Notes: generated from the sequence alone by a model not told the origin. Counted from the first letter of the stretch, positions 1-5,654 are shown. The stretch: DNA of 6,001 nucleotides from an uncultured Lachnospiraceae bacterium (GCA_910577115.1 CAJTMC010000101.1:1-6001), one strand, 5' to 3'. Numbers and translations are program-made.

Positions 1-430
1 ATCCAAGTAAAGCCTGTTCTTCTTTCTTTAACCGCTCAAATTCCTTGATAAGGTATAATTTGAATTGCGGAGACACCCAGCTTGCAAATTCAAACGCAAT
101 ATCTTTATATGCGTATGTACCGCCATACCGTCCCGCTTTTGCTACAATCCCCTTTGAATTTGTGCGGGATACCCATTGTTTAACAGACATAATAAAACGG
201 TTTAATCCTGCCTCCAACATGATTTCTTCATAGGCGGTAACATTGAAGTCTGTATTATACATTTCTTCCCATATTCCAAGAAATTCTATTGTGTTCTTGT
301 TACGCAACCATTTTTCTATCAGGGCAGGTCCGTTGTCAATTTTTCTTACCATATCCGTTAAAGAGATATAATCATCTTCCTTGATCTGTAAGACTTGTAT
401 CTCTGTTCCGTCAACATTTAGTTTTCCCAT
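1..430 (-). CDS. KilA-N domain protein, N-terminal part (runs off the window)
   Basis: The frame is open from the ATG at 430 to the window edge, giving 143 codons without a stop. The protein begins MGKLNVDGTEIQ. It contains a KilA-N core: DDYISLTDMVRK (about residues 19-30), EKWLRNKNTIEFLGIWEEMYN (about 39-59), AGLNRF and SVKQWVSRTN (about 73-90), then AKAGRYGGTYAYKDIAFEFASW and FKLYLIKEFERLK (about 95-135). KilA-N is a DNA-binding domain of phage and mobile-element proteins. The job of this particular protein is unknown. A GGAAGGA ribosome binding site sits 7 nt before the ATG (438-444). The start overlaps the last 13 bases of the carbamoyltransferase frame, which suggests translational coupling and one operon. 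Family membership is confident from sequence pattern; a regulatory or phage-derived role is inference. The C-terminal region, which usually differs between KilA-N proteins, is outside the window. Confidence 0.85.
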   Translation of the reverse strand, partial: MGKLNVDGTEIQVLQIKEDDYISLTDMVRKIDNGPALIEKWLRNKNTIEFLGIWEEMYNTDFNVTAYEEIMLEAGLNRFIMSVKQWVSRTNSKGIVAKAGRYGGTYAYKDIAFEFASWVSPQFKLYLIKEFERLKKEEQALLG

Positions 431-1275
431 GTGGCAGTCCTTCCTTCGTTCATTAAGCAATAGATCACGATAGCCTGTTGTACTTCTAACAAATTTTTCT
501 TAAACTGATATCCAACAAAATAATCAGAATAAATTACATCTTCGGATACTTCTTCGCCACGATAAAATGGTGGACAAGGGTTTAAAATGGCATTTTCATT
601 TGCCATATCCATAATTTCCTTCGTAATCCGATAGTGTTCAAAATCTCCGAGTATATCTGTCGGTAATGAGTCTGTACATATAATATCTTTGCCTTTAACA
701 GCTTCTTTGATATCCCTAAATACCTGCACTCCTTCCATTTCGTATCCTTTTGGACAGCATTGTGACAATTCAAATCCCAAAACATTCGCCGCCTCCTTCC
801 ATGAAAGACCAATATTGCCGGATTTACCACAAAAAAGGAATTTGTCTTTTGTAAAATCTACTCTGATTTTAGATAATGAATACATATCTGAAATAATCTC
901 ACAGGGATGATTCTAATCTGTCATTGCATTAATGACAGGAATTTTTGAATATTGCGCAAGTTTCTTAACCACATCTATATTTCTATGTCTGACAATGATT
1001 CCATCTGCCCAATTATTCAGATATCCACAAACATCTTCCAGTTTTTCTTTTTTACCCAAGGTTTCTGTCGGAAATAGTATTGACTGTCCGCCAAGCAGAT
1101 ATATTCCCTTTTCAAATGTTACACGGGTTCTTAGACTTGTACTGGGGAAGAATAAAACCACGCTTTTCCCATTTAGGAAATTTTTAAATCCCCCCTTTTG
1201 AATTTAATCTGCGATATGAAAAATTTCAAAAATATTTTCTTTTGTAAAGCACAGTAAATCAATTAAATTTCTCAA
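418..1275 (-). pseudogene. Ornithine/aspartate carbamoyltransferase-family gene with two in-frame stops
   Basis: A single frame runs from a TTG at 1275 to TAA at 418-420, equal to 285 codons. That is slightly shorter than typical ornithine carbamoyltransferases of about 300-330. The TTG follows a TGA and has GGGAGG 7 nt upstream (1283-1288). The frame is broken by TAA at 1204-1206 (codon 24) and TAG at 913-915 (codon 121), with no frameshift. Carbamoyl-phosphate site STSLRTR lies at residues 45-51, VRH at about 96-98 and HPCE at 123-126. A C-terminal NPCPPFYRGEEVS lies at about 232-244, where classical enzymes have HCLP. The family transfers a carbamoyl group from carbamoyl phosphate to an amino group such as ornithine. 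The unusual CPPF motif and lack of a clear SMG-type ornithine loop leave the substrate open. It follows the GNAT gene by 22 bp. As written it would yield only fragments, so I call it a recently inactivated gene. Confidence 0.85.
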
Positions 1276-1297
1276 TCAAGAACCTCCCTTCTTTACG

Positions 1298-1732
1298 TTA
1301 TATCCATTGGATAAACGCTGTTTTGTCTTCACTGTTATACCCTGCCTTTCTATAAAAGTCTAATGTACTTTCTTTCTTAGAGCCTGTGAGCAGCATCATT
1401 TTATAGCAGTTTTCTTTTAGTGCAATCTCTTTTGCAAAATTCAGACACCTCGTTGCCAGTCCTCTTTTTCTGAACGATTCATCTGTTATCACATTTTCAA
1501 TAAAAGCATATGGCTGTTGGTTGTGTGTCAGGTTGGGAATGATGACGCAGACACAGGAAGATACGATTTCCCCATTTTCTTCAGCGACAATCACATGATG
1601 ATTTTTATCCTGGAAAATATTGTCCCAAATCTGTAATAGTTCAACGGTCTTTTCCGGCATGGGATTATTGTGTAACTGCATATATAATCTTAATAAACCG
1701 TCTAAATCGTCCTTCAAAATTTCCCTAATCAT
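1298..1732 (-). CDS. GNAT family N-acetyltransferase
   Basis: The protein has 144 residues, typical for a single GNAT domain. These enzymes move an acetyl group from acetyl-CoA to an amine on a small molecule or protein. The acetyl-CoA pyrophosphate-binding motif A is visible as VITDESFRKRGLATRCLNFA, with R-x-x-G-x-A at about residues 88-93. A C-terminal FYRKAGYNSEDKTAF follows at about 126-140, the usual motif B region. An in-frame ATG lies three codons upstream at 1741, but the AAGGA motif directly abuts that codon and stands 8 nt before the ATG at 1732, so I chose 1732. The gene begins 37 bp after the HAD gene stop and ends 22 bp before the carbamoyltransferase start, consistent with one transcript. 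The stop is TAA. The substrate cannot be told from sequence; a resistance role is possible but unsupported. Confidence 0.88.
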   Translation of the reverse strand: MIREILKDDLDGLLRLYMQLHNNPMPEKTVELLQIWDNIFQDKNHHVIVAEENGEIVSSCVCVIIPNLTHNQQPYAFIENVITDESFRKRGLATRCLNFAKEIALKENCYKMMLLTGSKKESTLDFYRKAGYNSEDKTAFIQWI

Positions 1733-1769
1733 ATATACCATCCTTCCGTATTATCCATTCCATTCATTA

Positions 1770-2570
1770 TTAAATTCTTTTTATCCATTTTTCTAAATAA
1801 GCGGCTACGCCATCCTCCTCATTTGAAAGTGTGATATCATCAGCAATGTCTTTGACCTCTTGTACTGCATTATCCATTGCGACACCAACGCCGCATAACT
1901 TTAACATACCAATATCTGCATAATCATCTCCAAAAGCAATAATTTCCGATACATCTGCATGACACGCTTCACATACTGCTAATATTGCCTTTTCCTTTGT
2001 GATCCCGCTTTTCGTAAACTTATACCAATCGCCATCCGAAAAACGCTGGCTGTCTAATTCTGAAAATTGTTTACATAATTTCTGTGCCAAATTAGGATGG
2101 TATATCTCAACACATATTTTCAATGCTTCATACTTAAAATCTGTAAAGTCCGTATATATACTGTTTCCCCAGCTTTTATCCTGCTCTTTTGGATTGGTTC
2201 TATAATTCCAGTAATGCGCCTCTAATGTGTCAACTGTAATTTCACAATCCATACCGCATATTTTTCTTGCTAACTCAATAAAGTTTTTTGTCTCTATTGC
2301 TGAAAAAGAAGAGGAACAAATGATTTTTTCGTTTACTCGTACCAGTGCTCCGCCACTGGAAATAAGAATATCCGGCTTCATTTTTCTTAAAAAGCCCAAA
2401 CAATTTTGTTCGCCCCTTGATGTTGAAATACCGATTAAATACCCGTATTCTCTACATTTGGATAGTATTTCCAGCGTATATTCAGATATAGTTTTATCAT
2501 TTCTTAACAAAGTGCCATCTAAATCGAAAAGTAATATTTGAGATTTTTCCGTGGAAAGCCTTTCTTCCAT
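1770..2570 (-). CDS. Cof-type HAD-IIB family hydrolase
   Basis: The protein has 266 residues, normal for Cof-type HAD phosphatases, which are cytoplasmic and remove phosphate from sugar phosphates or related metabolites. Motif I is FDLDGTLL with nucleophile and acid/base aspartates D16 and D18. Motif II is the serine in GISTSRG (about S49). Motif III is a lysine in GITKEKAI (about K192). Motif IV is FGDDYADIGML (D215, D216, D219). The family more often has GDxxND, so alanine at 218 in place of asparagine is a small variation. A longer frame reaches ATG at 2651, but GGAGG with 8 nt spacing precedes the ATG at 2570 and the extra 27 residues do not look like HAD sequence, so 2570 is preferred. 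It is the first gene of the putative cargo operon, 111 bp after the relaxase stop. The substrate is unknown. Confidence 0.9.
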   Translation of the reverse strand: MEERLSTEKSQILLFDLDGTLLRNDKTISEYTLEILSKCREYGYLIGISTSRGEQNCLGFLRKMKPDILISSGGALVRVNEKIICSSSFSAIETKNFIELARKICGMDCEITVDTLEAHYWNYRTNPKEQDKSWGNSIYTDFTDFKYEALKICVEIYHPNLAQKLCKQFSELDSQRFSDGDWYKFTKSGITKEKAILAVCEACHADVSEIIAFGDDYADIGMLKLCGVGVAMDNAVQEVKDIADDITLSNEEDGVAAYLEKWIKRI

Positions 2571-2582
2571 GATATGTTCCTC
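2570..2582 (-). promoter_or_regulatory. Ribosome binding site fixing the HAD start
   Basis: On the minus strand GGAGG stands 8 nt before the ATG at 2570. None of the upstream in-frame ATG codons (2651, 2621, 2606) has a comparable site, so this decides the start. Confidence 0.7.
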
Positions 2583-2619
2583 CAAAAGCCAAGCTCTTTT
2601 AATCATGTGCCATGAATCC

Positions 2620-2651
2620 ATGATAGCACATTCTTTTGTATTTATCATCAA
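2620..2651 (-). promoter_or_regulatory. Possible promoter of the HAD-GNAT-carbamoyltransferase-KilA-N operon
   Basis: The minus strand has TGCTATCAT at 2628-2620, an extended -10 form (TGn plus TATCAT). TTGATG lies at 2651-2646, but the 20-nt spacing is long for a -35 box, so the extended -10 would carry most of the weight. Transcription would start near 2612. That lies downstream of the longer HAD start codons and agrees with translation from 2570. This is inference from consensus only. Confidence 0.3.
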
Positions 2652-2665
2652 AAAGTTTTAAGTAC

Positions 2666-2705
2666 AGCAAAGACCGAAAGTCTATCTTGCCCCTCGGTCT
2701 TTGCT
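2666..2705. terminator. Terminator-like hairpin at the relaxase 3' end
   Basis: A perfect 12-bp inverted repeat (AGCAAAGACCGA at 2666-2677, its complement at 2694-2705) encloses a 16-nt loop. On the plus strand the stem runs straight into TTTT. On the minus strand, the direction of the relaxase, the nearest T-run is ACTTTTT about 10 nt further on, so termination there may be weaker. The relaxase TAG stop (2682-2684) lies inside the loop, so the last codons form one arm. It separates the mobilization gene from the cargo genes. Confidence 0.5.
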
Positions 2706-4283
2706 TTTAACCGTCTTTTGCTGCTGATAATCTGCTGTTTTTTGGGGTGTATTTTTTATCCGTTCAAGCACGCTTTCCTTATCCTGTCTATGGTGTTCCT
2801 TTCCATAAGCTTTTTCCCAATCAGTTGCCTGTTTCCTATAATCTGCATAAACACTATAGTATTTGCGATAAGCTGCGTAAAACTTCTGTACATTCTGATA
2901 ACCATAGCTTTTGACAATCCCCGACAATCCAACTTTAAGAAGGTCTATTTCCTCGTTCTTGCGGTCAATCCTGCTTTGCAGTTCCCCTTTTTTCGTCAGT
3001 TTCGCAAATCCCTTCAGACTGTCACGTTCAATCTCTAACTCATTGCGTTCCCTCTCTGCGTCAAAGATAATCCCGTTATGGCGGTTCAGTTCCTTATAAA
3101 TCTTCAGCAGCTTGGGATATGCGGCGGCTTCAGCGGACATGACAGGCATTGGCGGTATCGTTGGTGTTTCCGGTTCTGTTGTCTGCGTTTTTAGCTGCAA
3201 CTCCCGCTTCTGTGCTGATGGATTGGCAGTCAGTTCTTTATGAGTGATTTTTTCCTGCATTGGTACTTTATCCGTCTGCGGGATTATTTGTGTCGTTCTT
3301 CCCTCACTTGGCTCTGCAACCGGCTGTACTGTTTCGTGCTCAAAAAACTTTGCCGACAGTTTCCTTGCCGTATCCAATACTTTAGAAATCAACAGTGCCA
3401 GTGCCGTAACAGCAGTCATAATAATACTTCCCAGACGTTCCGGCTGGCTGCCGAATATATCAACCGATTCTCTGATGCGGTCTGTGATATATTTTTTCTT
3501 TATCTGTTGTATCTCTGTTTCGGGAACGCCGCTAACGATTGCCCTGTCAACTTCCCTGTTCCAACGCATTCGCATTTCGTTATCGGTCTGTATCTGTTCC
3601 TCTTTCGGGTTGTTTTTCCCTATTTTCCTGGTGGCGAGATACAATCCGCTGCTGTCAAACACATGAAGTTTTTCTTTGTCGTCTTTTACAAGAAGATTGA
3701 TGAGGTCTGTGTAAAAATGCTTTACTTCGTCAACGAAATCCTCCTGCTTGAACAACTTGTTCTTGGCGGTAAAAAGACTTCGCTCATAGACTTCGCCTTT
3801 CTTCACGATCTTACAGCCTTCGCGGACTTCTCCGTTTTCGTCAAGTATCTCTTTCTTGGTGCGGGCGTGCTTCCCGTTTTCATCATAGAACATATTGCGT
3901 GTGGCAGTTTTTTCTATAGGTTCGGACAACAGCTCCCGTTCCGAAAAAATAAGGTGGATATGGTAATTTGTCTTTCGTTTGTTATGGTGCAGTGCCGAAA
4001 CGCACTCTACTCCATACTTTTCCTTAAAGCGGTCTGTGAAAAGCCACAGCAGCTTGTCCGGCTCATAGAGGTTGGGGAATGATTCGGGCAGGGCAATGAT
4101 AAATTCCCTCGCCTCAATGCACTTCCCCTCCGTACCGCTTTTTTGAAATTCCTGCTAATTGCATTTCGCAAGCTCCGTCCAATAGCAGCGGTCTGTCGTT
4201 TCATAGACCGCATACAGATTTTCCTGCTTGGCGTGGCTGGATATATAAGTGATCCTGCCTCTGACATCAGGCAGCTTGCTCAT
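2682..4283 (-). pseudogene. MobA/MobL-family relaxase with an in-frame TAG at codon 43
   Basis: A single frame from ATG at 4283 to TAG at 2682-2684 encodes about 533 residues but is interrupted by TAG at 4155-4157, between AKCN and QEFQKSGTEG. Relaxases nick DNA at the origin of transfer and lead the strand into a recipient. The N-terminus (MSKLPDVRGRITYISS) holds tyrosines that could be catalytic. The metal-binding HUH motif is NYHIHLIFSER (H108, H110) after ALHHNKRKT. Next comes RNMFYDENGKHARTKKEILD, typical of this Firmicute MobA/MobL type. A hydrophobic stretch (SIIMTAVTALALLISKVL) lies near residues 285-302, then a Pro/Thr-rich linker and a charged, probably coiled-coil C-terminus. After the TAG no ATG occurs before the HUH motif; the next good frame starts at TTG 3929, beyond it. 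So the gene as written should be inactive unless the TAG is suppressed. The frame stays open upstream to TGA at 4341-4343. Confidence 0.85.
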
Positions 4284-4433
4284 GCGGATAAATGAATGTC
4301 TTTGTATTGTGCTTTGTCCTCCCTCCTGCGAATGGCGGTATCAGATTGTGGAAAGCGGAGGTATGGTGGGACAGACTGTGAGTGGGCGGCATAGGCGGCA
4401 CGTTTACGAACATACTTACCTATCAGCGATAAC

Positions 4434-4455
4434 AAAGTCACGCTAGCGTGACTTT
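4434..4455. repeat. 22-bp perfect palindrome upstream of the relaxase
   Basis: Half-site AAAGTCACGCT is followed directly by its complement, with no spacer. A loopless palindrome suits a dimeric DNA-binding protein or cruciform extrusion better than a terminator. Its place about 150 bp before the relaxase start makes a relaxosome or autoregulatory site plausible. Confidence 0.7.
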
Positions 4456-4487
4456 TGCTCTACGCTCCGCTTCGGTCGGAACTAAAC

Positions 4488-4504
4488 AAGCGCCACCGGC
4501 GCTT
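4488..4504. repeat. Short GC-rich hairpin in the candidate oriT
   Basis: AAGCGCC and GGCGCTT form a perfect 7-bp stem around the loop ACC. No T-run follows on either strand, so a terminator is unlikely. Confidence 0.6.
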
Positions 4505-4520
4505 AGCTCCCTGCAAGGGC

Positions 4521-4565
4521 GAAATCCCCATTGCATAAACGAAGTTTGTGCAATGGGTGTATTTC
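4521..4565. repeat. Long interrupted hairpin in the candidate oriT
   Basis: Three nested stems stack: GAAAT (4521-4525) with ATTTC (4561-4565), CCCATTGCA (4527-4535) with TGCAATGGG (4549-4557), and AAAC (4537-4540) with GTTT (4544-4547) around loop GAA. Small mismatched bulges separate them. This is the longest structure in the block and a good candidate for a relaxase or accessory-protein recognition hairpin. Confidence 0.6.
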
Positions 4566-4636
4566 ACTCTCAAACGCCGAGGGCTTAAAAAGAAAGGAAT
4601 TTCCCCTGTGACGCTCGAATTATGCCTGTAAAAATT

Positions 4637-4811
4637 GCCGCCATGATATTAAAAAGTGATGGCGCTTTGCCGTTTGTGATGGCAAAAAACGCTATCACTT
4701 CGCCTAAAATGATGCCGCTATAATGGCAAAAAGTGATGGCACTTATGATAGTAAAAACTGTCATCATGCTATCAAAAAGTGCTGCCACACATGATAGTAT
4801 AAAGCACTATC
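4637..4811. repeat. Array of short imperfect inverted repeats with A-rich centres
   Basis: About five related units of 19-25 bp follow one another. Clear cases are GTGATGGC-N7-GCTATCAC (starting near 4676), ATGATAG-taaaaa-CTGTCAT (starting near 4745) and GATAGT-N7-ACTATC (4793-4811). The exact direct repeat AAAAAGTGATGGC occurs at 4651-4663 and 4728-4740, with a near copy near 4774. No gene with a ribosome binding site crosses the array; the open frames on each strand look like by-products of the repeats. Iteron-like protein binding near an origin is possible, but the role is unknown. Confidence 0.5.
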
Positions 4812-4820
4812 TAAAATTTC

Positions 4821-4920
4821 TTTCAACTGAAAATGGATAAAGTCAGTTGAAATTTTACAGTCATTTTATGCTGCATTAGAAACATCGTCAAAACATCAGT
4901 TGACTTTTTCAACTGAAAAT
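4821..4920. repeat. CAGTTGA/TCAACTG inverted repeats
   Basis: TTTCAACTGA (4821-4830) pairs perfectly with TCAGTTGAAA (4843-4852) over a 12-nt spacer. TCAGTTGA (4896-4903) pairs with TCAACTGA (4909-4916) over 5 nt. TTTCAACTGAAAAT is also a direct repeat (4821-4834 and 4907-4920). A looser relative, CAGTCGATTTTTTAAGTCGG, follows at about 4929-4948. They could be binding sites near the end of the mobile element. I see no gene here. Confidence 0.55.
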
Positions 4921-4964
4921 ACAGAAATCAGTCGATTTTTTAAGTCGGCTTTTGCCATATGGAC

Positions 4965-5288
4965 TTATTTTTTCAACCCACTTTCTGCCCCTTCCCGCAA
5001 ATTTCCTTGCATCTGTGATGCTGTATGCTGTTCCAGAATGTGCTCCGGCACAATGTCAATGGAGACCACGTCCTGTTTCGGGAGGGGAACCTCAAGATGA
5101 CCGTAATTCGCCGCTGGGATCTGATCCGCTGCCGTTTTCCGACAGCGGCTGACCCAGTTGTAAAAGGTGCTTACTGCAATGCCGTTTTCACGACACCAGT
5201 CAGCATCTGTCATGCCGCTCTGGCGGCATTCATTGATAAGCCTGATCTGTTCCGCCATCGGAACACGGGCTTTGCGAGTACCTGACAT
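4965..5288 (-). pseudogene. tnpA: IS66-family accessory protein TnpA, 3' truncated
   Basis: The frame encodes 107 residues. The N-terminal helix-turn-helix region (about residues 11-50) reads AEQIRLINECRQSG, TDADWCRENGIAVSTFYNW, VSRCRK, the pattern of IS66 TnpA (Orf1), a small DNA-binding protein needed for transposition with TnpB and TnpC. The ATG at 5288 has GGAGG 7 nt upstream (5296-5300). The family is usually nearer 120-130 residues and ends in a strand-rich tail. Here the last dozen residues (LREGAESGLKK) do not fit, and no tnpB or tnpC follows. So the gene appears cut near 4990-5015 and ends by chance at TAA 4965-4967. Identification is confident; the exact breakpoint is inferred from memory of the family. 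Confidence 0.75.
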
Positions 5289-5300
5289 AACCTATCCTCC

Positions 5301-5344
5301 ATAATTGTAGTGAAATAGTCTAAATATCTATCGACTACAATTAT
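5301..5344 (-). promoter_or_regulatory. Inverted repeat in the tnpA leader
   Basis: ATAATTGTAGT (5301-5311) and its exact complement (5334-5344) flank 22 nt. One arm touches the tnpA ribosome binding site at 5296-5300. The other arm overlaps TATAAT (5345-5340 on the minus strand), a possible -10 box. A transcript entering from outside would fold the hairpin next to the ribosome site, whereas one starting after the -10 would lack most of the outer arm. This is the usual logic for limiting transposase expression from read-through, and is inference. Confidence 0.4.
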
Positions 5345-5475
5345 AGGTGATACTTGAGGATCAGGAAATCCGCAGGAATATTTGGCGCTTACATTCGTCC
5401 GATATAGGGGAAACGCAAACCGCCATGTAAGCATATTACCTCTAACCTCCCCGCTTTCCAAGTGATTTCCCTTAT

Positions 5476-5491
5476 CAGGCCGCCCGGCCTG
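5476..5491. repeat. Short GC-rich hairpin
   Basis: CAGGCCG and CGGCCTG pair perfectly around a 2-nt loop. It lies between the IS66 terminus and the larger terminator-like hairpin, with no assignable role. Confidence 0.45.
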
Positions 5492-5502
5492 CCTGCGGAA
5501 AA

Positions 5503-5551
5503 GGCAAACCGCCGCATATGGCGGATGATAGCCATAGTGCGGCGGTTTGTC
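5503..5551. terminator. Strong bidirectional terminator-like hairpin
   Basis: CAAACCGCCGCA (5505-5516) pairs with TGCGGCGGTTTG (5538-5549). Inside it TATGGC (5517-5522) pairs with GCCATA (5531-5536), giving an 18-bp stem with one bulged base and an 8-nt loop. The plus strand continues TCTTTATAATCTT and the minus strand CCTTTTCC, so both directions have short T-runs. The gene it served is no longer adjacent. From 5393 to about 5834 I find no convincing gene. Confidence 0.55.
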
Positions 5552-5654
5552 TTTATAATCTTCTATTTATGATATATCTCCGAAAGCAAATACATTACTT
5601 TGCGAGACCGAATTACCCATGATATCGAAAAAGAGGTGGTTTCATGAAACATAT

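Larger units (their letters stand above)
4434..4565. other. Candidate origin of transfer (oriT) region
   Basis: This gene-free stretch just upstream of the relaxase packs several inverted repeats. They are the palindrome at 4434-4455, a 7-bp stem with 3-nt loop (AAGCGCC at 4488-4494, GGCGCTT at 4498-4504), a short CCCT/AGGG stem at 4509-4519, and a long hairpin at 4521-4565. On the minus strand TAAGCGCC is loosely reminiscent of the TAAGTGCGCCCT-type nick region of MobQ systems, but the match is partial. Origins of transfer usually sit next to their relaxase gene and contain such hairpins. That is the basis for the call; the nick site is not identified. Confidence 0.45.
4965..5392 (-). mobile_element. 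Left-end fragment of an IS66-family insertion sequence
   Basis: Read on the minus strand, GTAAGCG at 5392-5386 matches the usual IS66-family terminus. It is followed by the leader, the hairpin and tnpA. The rest of the element (tnpB, tnpC, right end) is absent, because the sequence changes character near 4965-5015. The 8 bases outside the terminus (5393-5400) cannot be tested as a target duplication, since the right end is missing from the window. Confidence 0.6.

Noticed and set aside
2571..2651. 27-residue N-terminal extension of the HAD protein
   Set aside because: The ATG at 2570 has a far better ribosome site and gives the usual family start; the likely promoter lies inside the extension.
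3240..4082. Long plus-strand open frame (280 codons) opposite the relaxase
   Set aside because: It is fully antisense to the relaxase, whose minus-strand protein has clear family motifs. The plus product is Cys/Phe-rich with no domain and no ribosome site.
4007..4267. Minus-strand 86-codon frame overlapping the relaxase start
   Set aside because: It lies in another frame over the relaxase N-terminal region. The composition (Arg/Ser-rich, no motif) is typical of a shadow.
4267..4413. 48-codon minus-strand frame (starts MFVNVPPMPP) just before and overlapping the relaxase start
   Set aside because: It could be a coupled leader peptide, but it is Pro/His-rich, has only a weak AGGTAAG site and no known family, so I did not call it a gene.
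4622..4723. Plus-strand frame starting MPVKIAAM in the same array
   Set aside because: It ends after 33 codons at TAA, and its Met/Lys-rich content is explained by the repeats; there is no well-placed ribosome site.
4585..4788. Minus-strand hydrophobic 67-codon frame across the hairpin array
   Set aside because: It starts at GTG without a ribosome site, and its pattern follows the nucleotide repeats.
4637..4920. Repeat block considered as a CRISPR array
   Set aside because: The units are short, degenerate and not separated by uniform unique spacers, and no cas gene is present.
5210..5461. Minus-strand 83-codon frame over the IS66 terminus and tnpA start
   Set aside because: It crosses the IS terminus, the leader hairpin and the tnpA start in a different frame, and shows no family pattern.
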